Positions 51,701 to 59,248 of a stretch of DNA of 64,000 bases are shown here, piece after piece. Position 1 is the first letter of the stretch. Each line of letters starts with the position of its first letter. The stretch is from a virus. The DNA is taken from IMG/VR virus record IMGVR_UViG_3300032334_002236, positions 1-64,000 of that record; one strand, 5' to 3'. The translations under genes and the position numbers were made by a program. Below the pieces are notes generated by a model that had not been told where the DNA came from, searched no databases, and saw nothing but the letters and a program-made list of their open reading frames with translations.

Positions 51701-54171
51701 TGTTGGCTGCGTTGCCATTCTCCCTGGTGATAGTGATACACCACGCCTTGGTTCTCGATGCCACTGTCAACTACAACTACATCACCTTCTGTAGCAGTGC
51801 CCACAGGTGTGAGTGTTATCTGGCTGGCTTCATTAGTGAATGTGTAACTGGTACCAGCTGGCACATCAGTGGTGACACTGTTGCTCAGGTATATCTGGTT
51901 GCGATCGTGATCGATCACGACCACAGTACATCCTGGTACTAGCCCTGGTCCTGTGACCAGATCACCCACACGTATGGTACTAACATTTCCAAGTTGTAGC
52001 ACACGGGTATCAGCAGGTATGAAGCTCAATGCCTGGAAGTTGCTGTTACGGAAGCTCTGCGCCAGCACATTTTTAACTTGATAGATGGTTTTTCTTATTT
52101 CTGGTCTAGTATCTGTGGCAAATATGATCTTGATGCCATCCACTAATAGTATGCCATCACAGTTGTATTGACCGAAATAAACCTGTTCTGCAGCCAACAC
52201 ATCACCAGTGAGTTCTTTGCTCAAGGTGATCTGTTTATTCTGTACATCTACCTTGGTAACCCTGGTGTCTGTATGGATGTTTACCCCAGTGATCAATTGG
52301 TTTACAGCCACACCTGATATATCACCTAATGTTAAAACATTAGTGCCAACAGCAGCATCCAGTATGGTCTGGTGGAAGAAGAATTCGCTCTGTAAGCTGA
52401 GGTTGTTCAGTCCCAGTACCTGATTGAAAGCATCAGTCGTGGTCTGATCGTAGATGTTTACAGTGGTCAGGAACTTCTGTCCATGATCAAATAACTGGAT
52501 GTCTGGAACAAATTCCACTATGGGACGCTGTGCTTGGAAATTGGGGTTCAACACCAGTTGCTTTCCGGTTATGGAAGCCACATAATCCAATATGCTGCGA
52601 TGGAACCAACGATTATTACGGCTCCAGGCATTGCGATCCCTGCTGCCACGGCTGATGGTGATGTAGTCTGGAATCACAGGATTATTCTGGCTGCTGTCGT
52701 ATCCACTGGTGTCATAAGGATCAAAATCATATTCACCACCCAGATAATAATTGAATAATTCAGGTGTGACAAATTCCTTCCATGGCATCAGTCGGCAACC
52801 ATGACTGAGATTTTCCACCACATATACCTGTCCATTATATTCAGGAGGATTGACGTTTCCACCAAAGGTCACTTTCAATCCATTACTGAATCGGATTCCA
52901 TTGGGACTGGTATATTCTGTGGAACCCAGGATGTCACTGATGTTAAGCACACTGTTGGGATCTGGATCCAGCAACCTGATCTCACCCACGAAATCAGGAT
53001 TGCTGCTGTCTTGGTAATACAGCTTGTCCATGAGTGCAGTAAGAGTGGGAAATTTCTGTAGTGTGTCAAGCAGATCCCGGTATACCCATATGTGTCCATA
53101 GGTGTTGCCTTCTGTGACAAACACACGCCGGTTCCTGTCCAGGTCGCTGACATAAACCAATTGGATGATGTTGTTGGTGTCCACGCTGACTTGCCACACA
53201 CCCAGTTGTTGTTCCAGCGGTATATGAGCAGGCCAACCTGCTGTATTATTGATTATGATATTCCTGCTACCAGTGGTGTTTAACCTGGTGCCATCAAGAT
53301 CTTTATTTTTCAGAAAATTAGCAAATAAATTGCCTTGCAATTCATTATAAGGCAGATCGGTTATCACATCCACTGTGACGGTAGAAATGGGCATGTTATA
53401 TAATCTATCTTGTGCATCTCTCAGAGGCACACCAAAGCTGATCACACCGTTGTCAGTGCCATTATTGACCACACCCAGTATCTGCCTGCTATCGATATTG
53501 TGTTGATATTGTGTATGCCCTGACAGTCCAGGTTCTGTCTGTATCCAGAACTTATATCCAGGTTGATCCACATGGAAATTATAAATGCGGCCACGCACTA
53601 GATATAATACAGGGTTCACGTTTTCCACTTCAGCAAAAACATAACCTGTTTGTGTCTGCTGCGGGCTGGTCTTCCTGCTGATGTGGTAATCACTCACAGC
53701 ATCGTCTGTGACGTTGGCGTTCACTTCCACTGCGGCAGGTCCTGATGGAACCCAATAATATTGGCGATAGTTCACCAATTTGTCCAGTTCTGTGAAACTG
53801 TTGTAATTGTAATATTCCTGTCCGAACAACCTGGCGTGATCATTGATCACGCTGCCATCATTGCCGCATTGATTCAGCATATCCACATAGTTGTAGACAT
53901 TACCATCCACTATCAGGTCGCTGTTGTTCTGTTTGTTGCGCACTCGCAATCCAGGTTCCAGCTGATAGAATTGGCTGTAAGAATCAGACTCAGTGATGTA
54001 GCTGTCATTGACCCGGAAATTATTACTCAGATCTTTCTGTCCCACATAACCATAGATGGGTTTTAATGAAGGTTCCTGTATCAACTGATCCACAGTGGCA
54101 TTGAGGAATTTTTCATTCGTATTTGTCTGGAAAATATTTGGTAAGAACTTTTTAGTGCTGCGTTTTGCCAT
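39751..54171 (-). CDS. Giant 4806-aa baseplate-region structural protein with FG-GAP-like propeller repeats
   Basis: It occupies the position of T4 gene 7, directly after gp6, and is more than four times the length of T4 gp7. The N-terminus (KFLPNIFQTNTNEKFLNATV) resembles proteins at this locus in other T4-like phages, from memory. Between about 2310 and 3000 are at least five FG-GAP-type blade motifs (RYGERVVINS, DFGKEISIS, WGSSISTDATGRRIAVGH, EFGQEVKLDQTGAELVVGAP, KFGERITLSPDGQLLLVG, KFGTGVAISENWLAIGS), suggesting a beta-propeller. Several beta modules of the kind NGMLQMPYLDYRLIGKN recur. Near the C-terminus (about 4580-4750) are two tandem units resembling flagellin-hook IN repeats. It probably forms the outer baseplate wedge or a tail-fibre scaffold. 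Exact function is inferred from position only. Confidence 0.75.
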   Translation of the reverse strand: MAKRSTKKFLPNIFQTNTNEKFLNATVDQLIQEPSLKPIYGYVGQKDLSNNFRVNDSYITESDSYSQFYQLEPGLRVRNKQNNSDLIVDGNVYNYVDMLNQCGNDGSVINDHARLFGQEYYNYNSFTELDKLVNYRQYYWVPSGPAAVEVNANVTDDAVSDYHISRKTSPQQTQTGYVFAEVENVNPVLYLVRGRIYNFHVDQPGYKFWIQTEPGLSGHTQYQHNIDSRQILGVVNNGTDNGVISFGVPLRDAQDRLYNMPISTVTVDVITDLPYNELQGNLFANFLKNKDLDGTRLNTTGSRNIIINNTAGWPAHIPLEQQLGVWQVSVDTNNIIQLVYVSDLDRNRRVFVTEGNTYGHIWVYRDLLDTLQKFPTLTALMDKLYYQDSSNPDFVGEIRLLDPDPNSVLNISDILGSTEYTSPNGIRFSNGLKVTFGGNVNPPEYNGQVYVVENLSHGCRLMPWKEFVTPELFNYYLGGEYDFDPYDTSGYDSSQNNPVIPDYITISRGSRDRNAWSRNNRWFHRSILDYVASITGKQLVLNPNFQAQRPIVEFVPDIQLFDHGQKFLTTVNIYDQTTTDAFNQVLGLNNLSLQSEFFFHQTILDAAVGTNVLTLGDISGVAVNQLITGVNIHTDTRVTKVDVQNKQITLSKELTGDVLAAEQVYFGQYNCDGILLVDGIKIIFATDTRPEIRKTIYQVKNVLAQSFRNSNFQALSFIPADTRVLQLGNVSTIRVGDLVTGPGLVPGCTVVVIDHDRNQIYLSNSVTTDVPAGTSYTFTNEASQITLTPVGTATEGDVVVVDSGIENQGVVYHYHQGEWQRSQQKLGIPQPPLFEIVDKQTDSFGHNQKYLGTNFKGSRLFGYADATGTSDKVLGIPLKYQNIGNIGDIVFTNYYHTDVFNYTQDSKNTQRHIRTGYAASIDPDSRIKYLTGWDRVRERSRQKVVYSVDVNIVRVNDFIFKTTYEESGRLIDAKIRVNARLMDKNSYDIIVQDKYVTLHLHQDLSVGDRLTVMIAGIAGDTYATYEIPVNLGVNNKNELITDVTLGQMRNHLIEISSNSMEFSGEASGINNSRDIDLTGVPGKLLQHSAGMWAHTTLSLNPDCNIISAIRQNMTAYGQFMINLHDQINNTNFADTSNIRQCLDLVLATLSQDAKPTDPYYHTDMAAHGLPDYSNQYPVINLGYRSYNLNQNYDLQESNYTSILAYRNNILLLRGKDYTVQGYTLTLSNDLAIFLNDTITILEYASTQANVIPATPSKLGLYPLSMPVIETDNTYTTPIQVIIGHDGSITPAYGDYRDNILMEYERRVYNNCQTFYRDDENTGINSMKPGAFRKTDYTMTEWNKFIGQSLLEWSGQFAIDIFENTGTGYDAFTINYNSGRDVIYSEQVPGHWRGIYQYFYDTDQPHHKPWQMLGFADMPDWWTAAYGSAPYTNANMTMWMDLEMGFIRGSNPGQARLDVRYSRPGLSQIIPVDSHGNLLSPDSFLVKNYQDFSTTNDWKVGDWAPAENSWRRSSYYPFAIQIACALARPAEYASLRFNTRDQIRDVLTGQLVDKQTNTREWNHKLSDSTDFHAGTNVWVRDFILSRNQQLQHTWYDFVENSQINLVYKLAGYTDKQQLILLADQVSPQTTNNSIMIPNENYHVVFSKSSVIARAIYSAVTIVRIGDTYKIYGFDTVKPYFLLTPVLDTNNSYTLTVGTDSILIYEKFSTNVISMPYGQILANKQAVVNFLMGYGHYLAQQGFQFDDILDDQQTVSNWTLAVKEFLFWNQQHWGQDVVISVTPAGVSLKFHSDYGAVETLSNRSDYTRLVDSDGRTLKSSDYRIYRDGNDFHIQTRSQNKGIHLLDLSVVQYEHALVLDNRTVFNDVIFDPVMGNRQSRIKIQGNKTQDWNGSLYAPGYLINVRPVENWQSYTDYYRGDVTFHKNHYYTAKNFTPGAGKFNHGLWYEISGDLLQHQLIPNPAYDASQFLGFYDVDKQNVNALADMYGRHATGFSKRRYLNALGLDVVSQHKFYLGMLKQKGSQAVVQAFIRAQNESLDTSIEIQELFAVRLDRFGNTQQQQLFELDLAGISSINNQYALAFQDATDQDLPGANNYRQTDLIQCPYEYDKNIFAGVAKPQILGDTGPVRSSEVSATVFNIQKIDQIDSINSLLGEGSLVWVANDNAGQWATYRVTLTDRIYVTNCSQTAPNELTFTTDIAHGFQVLDVIMLHSTVLNNTNNQVDLAGFYTIKAVAGAYFTVNVKNNISIGTQTIRSLVYKLVNVRFTDKFSFGDFQPARGWKNGDIVYIDHDPKDYSVLQNTDSWQFDKMISPIYTHPVDRYGERVVINSRQNYSVVNSPGRGSTGAVYLYTLDTSNNWNQTSRLNPANAAISDFGKEISISDQDRVCISGTCAGRGIVHVAEIVDREISIKQIIYYAFTDGDMAGMTVSKDGNWLYVTDSVNGQLYSFRYTTVISGSVSYTGDSTSQEYAFPSAAQTKLLQANDVTVMIDQVVQIPNLDYTLSPNPDNIFFTVAPDLDSVITIHYRDYYKLVGAYEGTNSSDWGSSISTDATGRRIAVGHKSYGGYGTVEILEREVRIVKATASQTKFHIDVLGQNNTNTISTGEPYYMDPVITVDQQIRTDYMLGRQSLVIQRIIEIDGQAVLTVLDHGMADQDQVQISGPVPANFVNNTAYYVQYVDKDTLKLCTDRDISNVVLYTDPNPYNFNSCNISYQIVVLSQPVDAGAQISVEYSRLISTANVLPALVNDSLEFGQEVKLDQTGAELVVGAPGYRYTNNRNGAIFRYLDTHLKYNQVTSNVVLPVIPANSCLYINDHLLRFATGSTQDILDTINNAGILGISAALVSSKIQIIAAPPAIMRLRNGLTDVLSLLGMSSWNHSQLILSPLTQDTEKFGERITLSPDGQLLLVGTSVSDNYKITTFDNGALTFDNRTLVDLKDKTYRSGTAYLYELQGPGDTDRPDKYVYASTLSHKDLSTQSKFGTGVAISENWLAIGSPSGNVNDQPQGTLYIYKNPVAERVWKTLRRKGAEYDSSRITHAYLYDRNTRTKMQDLIVLDPLHSKFAPTVASKLNYISNTDPAVYTNAPNRLTFNTDQRSSWGYQQVGQTWWDTNNIKLMDQDQGDIIFKLNTWNNAFPNSSISIYQWIESDVPPLEFSTANGKTKPLYVQTDVYSTRTIVDNITGAAQVRYYFWVRNSNLNDVSTIEMEQILASPRQQDQAYISVLDTNLLGLYNCQGLIGSDTSLILRTSESDTSVTHSEWAVFDDGSDLGTNQEIYDKIRHSLSGQDDQDRPVPDTRLPEKQRYGTSVRPRQTVFGDLYQARQSYFLQLNEFCKNVCITLIRPSFLAALGRHDPVPDSSHYVTSVQDLTELGYLDQRLYTLGAKVLVSQDSDVSGGWSIRELRKDPQNKFYWYLVRVQTYDVRKYWTSTDWYSPEYTQDTKTNYNIDNEGEINNLPLALGDVIYIRNSDAGGWKMCLVTGNGLTLLAQQGATVSFSDNLWDNSQNGLGLDGSSLDSTSYGKDCNKEVSVIFQAVIEHLMTQEFRTDLKSIMRSLMNLQLSQTLDADWVMKTSLVDMYQRVRKLDQLPVFLPDIQNSISEFFQEIKPFHVYLKKYVARYDNMQNPDVAQLDITDFDLQPYYNIDASRYRSPQLNNQIDQVALARTVYAPWLNNHAYGAERVRMIHTGTGYIASTVSVKIYGNGTGAKAKATVVNGVITKITVTDPGKGYTQASVTITGINDTPAVAAVHLGLGLARNIKTQLKFDRYTYSNQVQDWKPDTSYKLDQVVSYIDPAFRCVVDHVSNNRFNMLNFRLMIIRIWTPDTSYNKEDVVIYRDSLWDHTGPVAYVVTESFVSGNDFDAAKLRPYAGNWLDNAADRIWSYYQTGPGKAGRDLSQLMAGIKHAGVQVIGPGFDQASGYDQPAYDQAPYDPVYRDELGLDIIRGPQAIDTIYTSQFTDQMLGIRPEDIITEGGQFVDANNVPAPEELLPGRLMDTLDITVTTSATDMLTHYINPEIRQVAYVSDGIQQVYSWSDVSLPQAGSEFVWVAVEKYGPLDLDLDYTLDLSGKNVILTNPAVAGLTLQINIWGSTGFAQSSNARYISDGVTRTFLLPDVSLVDCKQVYVRIQQDHYTDFTLSKTDNGVLVTLAHKPKLNDEISLHSYGYDNGLRSYARINEYTYSTSAGAPVNYNLVLADPVLQEEPAIVHTIVRVNNTYLTPSSQAYYTANGMTSKFSLSQLRYVSNLNLIRDSDIVVVVDGITMKNRIEYQVVRVAGQWPQIQFNVTPLPGSQIIISDSSYSDYRIHSTNSVTIDPSLGLHDTDRVHVLTLTNHDMIDLKTWVYTGNNMGTYVNVNAGFDGDILDDSPFDNELSQIRTDLPFVLPVDIEDPGAVMITINGMLQMPYLDYRLIGKNRIIFDQYIADADIIVVRAFGSANRNRWSKFRIFKDLTDTTTYQVIKQDHMTYLTQDLYQADEWIYVADLSRLADSDPSVNKPGVVFVNGERITYGVKDLANSRLGLLRRGTAGTGAADRHDTFSILQDASDMMNIPQSTETELLTEGIDATWLGLTLGSFAAVNVVAGTSMLAPRTEITGSIRIDGQDISIGYLTTNITANRSKITNAINAVSSITGVTAIDSGSDTTGIKLSDLIGQDIVVDISGGFTDSNGADLGYTGLQQGTSPLSAITVVPGSAMTAPSASTSTQILINGTIVNLLLTTNTATNRSRIVTSINALTAFTGVIAADTGNDATGITLTGTPGFSIFTQLIDVVITNKAGQLVTVANGQKLRQGHLWIKPGQTLHESDSIQARYIRSA

Positions 54172-54185
54172 TATTTTTTACCTGA

Positions 54186-57100
54186 TCATCTCTGGTTAGT
54201 TAAAGCTAGGCCAGCATTGTTGATGCCACTCAACACACCGGTGGTTATTTCAATATTATCCACAGTGGCAGCACTAAGGAATATCTCATTGGGTAGACAT
54301 CTGATTTCATACAAGCTGCCGAAAACACTGTTGGTGTCTTGTGGTGCGATTATTATGCTGTTGAGCAAACCGGGCAATTTGCTGTGCAGATAGGCACTGA
54401 GTTCGGAAAAATAAAATGTCTCGCCGAAATCCCAGTTTTCCAGAGCAAAATAATCCTGTATGTGATCCACTATACGGCTCTTCAATTCGTTGTCACTGAT
54501 GCTGGTGTTGGTGTTCTTGACAACATAGAATTTAGCTTGTAGACTTAACATAGCTCTGTTGCCAAACAATAACTTATATCTGCCAGGATTGATCACCAGT
54601 TCGTCTGATATCATCTTGTTACGGAACAACCCACCATAGCTGTTGTTCAGTGTCACACTATCCAGCTCAGCTGGACGCATCTGTGTGTTTGTCTGATCTG
54701 CCACATAATTCCTGTACTGCTCGTCATAACTCCGGGTGATGATGAACATGTCAATCAAGTTACTTGTGGCAGGATCCAATCTGCGATCATTGTTGGCATT
54801 ATGTTGGTATTGGAAATTTATCAGTTGCCTTCCAGCAAAAACCAAGTATTGGCTGGTTACATCTCTGACTGCAGGAACATTGTTGGCTGATACTATCTGA
54901 TAAAATTTACGGTCAGTGACAGCATAGAACAATTTACCGATAGGGAATCCGTTCCTGGCCAACTGTATCTGGTTAAACGTGCTGTAATTGCTGGCATTGA
55001 TCACTTCACCAGTGTCCAATAATTGATAACGAACCAAGCTATCACTGTCAGTATAACTCTTGTAAAACACTGTGGTATTGGAGACCACTTTGCGGAATAT
55101 GTCTGGATCACTAGGCAATGTATCATTTGCACGGTTAGCATATGTGACCATTATACGGCTGCTGTCACTAAATCCGTCATTTTCCCTGATGTTATCGCTT
55201 ATCCTCAGGTCCACAGTTGCAGCCAATCCCATGTTGTTGGCCAACACCCTGATGTTGTCATACATCAGCTTGTTAGTGCTGCTGTCGAATACTGGTACCG
55301 GATTGATATTGAGGAAGCTGATCTGTTTCTTGCTGCCAAAAACCATTTCACATACACGATATGTCATGGTGTAACGGTTGCCGTCTGTCTGGAATAACAC
55401 CATCCAGCTGCTGTCCAAATTAGTACCCAGTGTATTGATATCGTAATCGCCAGTGACGCTGACATTGTCTATGCTGATTATGGTCCAAGGATCTTTGAAT
55501 CCACTAGTGAAACTGCGGTTGTATACCAGTGCAAATTCCTGATGGTTGAATATCAGGTTGATGATGGTGTTGGCAGTGATGTTCTGCATGGTGGTGGACC
55601 AGGGAGCATATACCTTGGCTACTATCGCACCAGTGGGAATATTGTCCAACAGTGTGATAGCACCTATCCTACGTCCAGCAACATAACTCACCTGCGTGCC
55701 ATCTCCCACCACGTTACGGACGCCTGTCCAGAATTCCATGCGGTCGGTGGTTATGGCTGGCGTGCCAGCTATCAGCACATTGTCCTTATCGAAATAATAA
55801 CCAGCAGGCGCACGTATCAACACCAGGCTGTTGGGCAACAGATATTGAGTGTTGCTGGTGCTGAATTCTGCCACTGTCTGGCTCACACCCACGTTGTTGA
55901 CAAAATATCCAGTGCAACTGCTGTTGTCATTGGTAGTACGCTGCCAGAACAGGTAGGGTTGATCCAGCAATCCGCCTATGTTGGTATAAAATGATATGCT
56001 GTTGTAGTTTTCATAATAGAACTGGCGCATGCCATCGCTTGCGATGCTGTTCAGCAATAACTTGTTGTAGACATCCACCACTTCATTGCGATTGGTAAAC
56101 ACAAAGTCCTGTGTCTTGTTCTTCTGGTCCTTGTAGAATACGCCGTCATCTGCAAACAAGTTGGTGCTGCTGTAGTTTCCCGTGGGGTCATTGATCTCGA
56201 TACCACGGCTGCTGCCGATACTGAAACGGTTGACTGCTTTGCTCTTGACTATGTCGCTGTATTGTGTGTAAGGAAAGCTGTTGTAATCTTCACCATTGAC
56301 CATGCGGTCCTGGCTGTAGAATGCCTGTGGTGCTTTGTTTTTTATCTCTGCCATGGAATCTGCCCGGCTGGCATTACTGACAGTGTATTGCAGGCTGGCC
56401 AGTATGCTCAATGTTTCCACACGGTTACTCTTGCTGACATAGGGTATGGTTATCAGTATACGGCTCATGTTACTGGGGCTTATGCGGTATGTGGTTCCAT
56501 TACTGACACGATAGTATAACCTATATGTACCATATGGAATGTTACCGAATGTGCCATCACTGAACACCAGATCTATCTGATCGTTCATCCTGCTATTGAC
56601 ACTATAGATGTTCCTGACACCTTTGGCCAGGTCGCTATAGATGGCGCTGCTGTTATACAAGCTGGGTACCTTGGTCCATAGGTCAGCAACGGTGCCATTC
56701 TGCAGATCATAGAACCAGATGTCTTCATTGTTGATGTTGTCGCTGTTTACATTGATCAGCCTATTGGGGATCTTATCCGAGATAGTCAAATCATTGTTGA
56801 GCAGGGTCCCCTGTTTGAAATACAGGAAATAACCAGTATTACTGCTGCCATAACCTTTACCATCATCCTGATGTATCAGACCGAATTGGCCACGTGTGCC
56901 AGGGTCCTGCTCAGTTATCAGATCGCTGGTAGCGATGTTGGCACCAACTATCTCGAAAGGACTGCTGTTGGTATCCAGGTTAGCAGTGAAGCTGAATACC
57001 GGTAAGATGCTATTGGGGGTAATGATGTTATATTGTTGGGTGAGTATGTTGCTGATATATTTGCTGGCATAGGGTCTGCCCACACGTCCTGATCCCTGAG

Positions 57101-57587
57101 TAGCATTCAATATCTGATTGAACTGGTTCTGCCAGTTCTGGTTTCCGCTGTCATCCCAGTTTACATATACATCATTTATGTTGTTGCCATTGATATCAGT
57201 CATGTTCTCAGTGGTACTGATAGCTGATATCTTTAACAACCCGCTTGCGCTCTTGTTACGATTGGGTGAATAACCCAGTTGTTTGATCAGTTTAAGCACA
57301 CTGTCACTACGGGTAGCAGTATCCAGGAAATTCTCACGAGCATTGAGATCGGTGCGGAAAGCCAATGCTTGTGCATTGAAAGCAATCAGATCCAATAATG
57401 CCACAAACTCTGAACTTTCTATGAAGTCATTGAAATCCTCTGCGTAATAAGTGCGGATGTAATCCACCATTACCTTGCGCATGGTTTCGAAATCATAACT
57501 CTGGAAATTGGCATCACTGAAGGTGGTGTACAGCGTCTTCCAATCTTGCAAAGCGAATAGATTATTTTGTCTGGTGTTACTGGCCAT
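54186..57587 (-). CDS. Baseplate wedge protein gp6-like
   Basis: This 1133-aa protein begins NNLFALQDWKTLYTTFSDAN, then YIRTYYAEDFNDFIESSEFV and LLDLIAFNAQALAFRTDLNA, the well-known N-terminal helical region of T4 gp6 and J-like baseplate proteins. T4 gp6 is about 660 aa, so this member is much longer, with extra beta-rich domains in the second half. gp6 forms the hexameric ring that ties the baseplate wedges together. It follows gp25 as in many T4-like phages. A late element lies 19 nt before its start. Confidence 0.9.
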   Translation of the reverse strand: MASNTRQNNLFALQDWKTLYTTFSDANFQSYDFETMRKVMVDYIRTYYAEDFNDFIESSEFVALLDLIAFNAQALAFRTDLNARENFLDTATRSDSVLKLIKQLGYSPNRNKSASGLLKISAISTTENMTDINGNNINDVYVNWDDSGNQNWQNQFNQILNATQGSGRVGRPYASKYISNILTQQYNIITPNSILPVFSFTANLDTNSSPFEIVGANIATSDLITEQDPGTRGQFGLIHQDDGKGYGSSNTGYFLYFKQGTLLNNDLTISDKIPNRLINVNSDNINNEDIWFYDLQNGTVADLWTKVPSLYNSSAIYSDLAKGVRNIYSVNSRMNDQIDLVFSDGTFGNIPYGTYRLYYRVSNGTTYRISPSNMSRILITIPYVSKSNRVETLSILASLQYTVSNASRADSMAEIKNKAPQAFYSQDRMVNGEDYNSFPYTQYSDIVKSKAVNRFSIGSSRGIEINDPTGNYSSTNLFADDGVFYKDQKNKTQDFVFTNRNEVVDVYNKLLLNSIASDGMRQFYYENYNSISFYTNIGGLLDQPYLFWQRTTNDNSSCTGYFVNNVGVSQTVAEFSTSNTQYLLPNSLVLIRAPAGYYFDKDNVLIAGTPAITTDRMEFWTGVRNVVGDGTQVSYVAGRRIGAITLLDNIPTGAIVAKVYAPWSTTMQNITANTIINLIFNHQEFALVYNRSFTSGFKDPWTIISIDNVSVTGDYDINTLGTNLDSSWMVLFQTDGNRYTMTYRVCEMVFGSKKQISFLNINPVPVFDSSTNKLMYDNIRVLANNMGLAATVDLRISDNIRENDGFSDSSRIMVTYANRANDTLPSDPDIFRKVVSNTTVFYKSYTDSDSLVRYQLLDTGEVINASNYSTFNQIQLARNGFPIGKLFYAVTDRKFYQIVSANNVPAVRDVTSQYLVFAGRQLINFQYQHNANNDRRLDPATSNLIDMFIITRSYDEQYRNYVADQTNTQMRPAELDSVTLNNSYGGLFRNKMISDELVINPGRYKLLFGNRAMLSLQAKFYVVKNTNTSISDNELKSRIVDHIQDYFALENWDFGETFYFSELSAYLHSKLPGLLNSIIIAPQDTNSVFGSLYEIRCLPNEIFLSAATVDNIEITTGVLSGINNAGLALTNQR

Positions 57588-57605
57588 GTATTTGCTCTTT
57601 TGATC

Positions 57606-57613
57606 TATTTATC
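57606..57613 (-). promoter_or_regulatory. Late promoter element GATAAATA
   Basis: Reads GATAAATA on the minus strand, 19 nt before the gp6 start at 57587, with AAGAG as ribosome-binding site between them. Confidence 0.6.
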
Positions 57614-57633
57614 GGCTATGAAATACACAGATA

Positions 57634-58020
57634 TTATAGCAGGAATAATCGCTGAGCTTGGCTATCGAATTTTATCTGTAATGTGGTGATCTGGTCGGTA
57701 TTATTGAAAGCCAGGGTGCATACCACTATCAGTCCATGACCATCAGGGCTTTCCTGCAAGGTAGCACCGCTGATCACGTTTAATCTGGGATCATTACTGA
57801 TGATGTTCTGTATGTTTGTCAGTATCTCGTCCTTCAAACCTATGGTCAATGGTTCGAACAACCTGTCCCAGATAATGCATCCAAACTCGGGATTCATCAG
57901 TTTTTCACCACGACGTATGTTGAAATTATTCAACAGATCCTGGATGATCAGATCGTTATCTGCGATCCTAAAAGGTCCGAAATCCCTGTTTACTGTGCTA
58001 TAACCGCGATACAATACCAT
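57634..58020 (-). CDS. Baseplate wedge protein gp25-like
   Basis: This 128-aa protein matches the GPW/gp25 family: it includes LLNNFNIRRGEKLMNPEFGC and IIWDRLFEPLT, then LKDEILTNIQNIISNDPRL, the usual sheath-initiator pattern. gp25 forms the inner core of each wedge and starts tail sheath assembly. The length is normal (T4 gp25 is 132 aa). It is encoded directly upstream of gp6, a conserved pairing. Confidence 0.92.
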   Translation of the reverse strand: MVLYRGYSTVNRDFGPFRIADNDLIIQDLLNNFNIRRGEKLMNPEFGCIIWDRLFEPLTIGLKDEILTNIQNIISNDPRLNVISGATLQESPDGHGLIVVCTLAFNNTDQITTLQIKFDSQAQRLFLL

Positions 58021-58032
58021 GTGGTTATTTAC

Positions 58033-59247
58033 CTACTTTCTGAACACAGGTTTACTGAACACACTGCGGCCCAACGTGACACTGCCAGTGCCTGGCAGCA
58101 CATATCCACCACCGATAGGTGTTTTCCTGGTCTTGGTTTTTCCCAGGTTCTTCTGTGCCAGAGCCTGTTGGTTTATGTTATTCTGATATATCTCTCCAGA
58201 CTGGCTCATGTAGGCATCAGCAGTCATCTGGGTACGCAGTGCGATGTCATTGTTTTGTATCAGTGCTGCATCAGTATCTCTCTGGCTATAAGGTTCCGTG
58301 CCCGTTTGGCTATTGATCACTGATGTCTTATTTGTACCAGTCAATTGGCTGTTGATAGCCATACGCTGTTCTACCAATCCCTGCCGTTGGAATTTTGTAT
58401 TCTGTATCTGATCATTAAGAACTTGTTTCTTGTATGCATCAGTGGTCCTGACATATTCCGATGTGAGCGATGTTATCTGATCATCTAACAGGCTTATCTG
58501 CTTGTTTACCTGCTGGCGTTTCAGTTGGCTTGTGCCCTGGTTGCTGTCATATAATTGTGCTGTGCTATAAGCCACAGTGCCGCTCTGATTATTCTGTTTG
58601 GTTGTCAGGTGTTCCAGCATGTCTTTCTGGTTCCAATAAGATTTTATGTTCATGTCATCTGGTAATCTGGGAGGTGACTGTGCCAGATCTTGTATCTTTT
58701 CCTGCAACAAGCTGCTGGCTCCAGATGACAGCAGATCACTTGTGGGATTAACGAATCCCTTGTCGCCGTTTATTCCAGCGCCATTCTGCCAGGCATATTT
58801 TCGTGGCTGTACCAGATTGGTGAATTTCTCAGCGGTCATATTCAAAGCCAGCGCACAACCACGCAACTGGCTGTCCACATTGAACAACGAACCATCATTC
58901 AACAGGCTGATGAAATTACTGACCCAACACAACAGCGTCAGTGGATCTTTGAGATCAGGAACCTGTTGCGGTTCTATCCCTGTATTGTCTGCCATATATC
59001 TGCTGACCAATGCCACTTGCAGGGCATTTATATCTGTTATCCTCAAGTAATAGGCACACAGTTTTTCACTGGTATTATTACCCAGTTGTGCTGCATCAAT
59101 GAACAATGTAGCCAGGGCTGCTATGCCCTGTTCGGCTCTGAGATAAACTGCATAGCCCCCATTGGTGCCTGATGCATATTTGTCATTTGCATTGTACAGC
59201 AAGTTGCCTGGATTGTTGAGGTTAATACTAAGTGTCTTGTCTGCCAT
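58033..59247 (-). CDS. Virion protein with N-terminal peptidoglycan-degrading-type domain
   Basis: This 404-aa protein starts with LNNPGNLLYNANDKYASG, then GGYAVYLRAEQGIAALATLF. This is close to the NNPGN...GFAVF...GxxA pattern of phage transglycosylase-like (structural lysin) domains, and the domain extends to about residue 130. The remainder is helical and Gln/Asn-rich (KRQQVNKQISLLDDQITSLT), like a tail-tube or spike-associated linker. It sits directly beside the gp5-like spike, which lacks a lysozyme domain here, so it may supply cell-wall cleavage during injection. The catalytic Glu cannot be assigned with confidence. Confidence 0.65.
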   Translation of the reverse strand: MADKTLSINLNNPGNLLYNANDKYASGTNGGYAVYLRAEQGIAALATLFIDAAQLGNNTSEKLCAYYLRITDINALQVALVSRYMADNTGIEPQQVPDLKDPLTLLCWVSNFISLLNDGSLFNVDSQLRGCALALNMTAEKFTNLVQPRKYAWQNGAGINGDKGFVNPTSDLLSSGASSLLQEKIQDLAQSPPRLPDDMNIKSYWNQKDMLEHLTTKQNNQSGTVAYSTAQLYDSNQGTSQLKRQQVNKQISLLDDQITSLTSEYVRTTDAYKKQVLNDQIQNTKFQRQGLVEQRMAINSQLTGTNKTSVINSQTGTEPYSQRDTDAALIQNNDIALRTQMTADAYMSQSGEIYQNNINQQALAQKNLGKTKTRKTPIGGGYVLPGTGSVTLGRSVFSKPVFRK

Positions 59248-59248
59248 A

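Noticed and set aside
58026-58033. GGTAAATA before gp25 as a late promoter
   Set aside because: It sits only 6 nt before the start codon, too close to give a leader with a ribosome-binding site.
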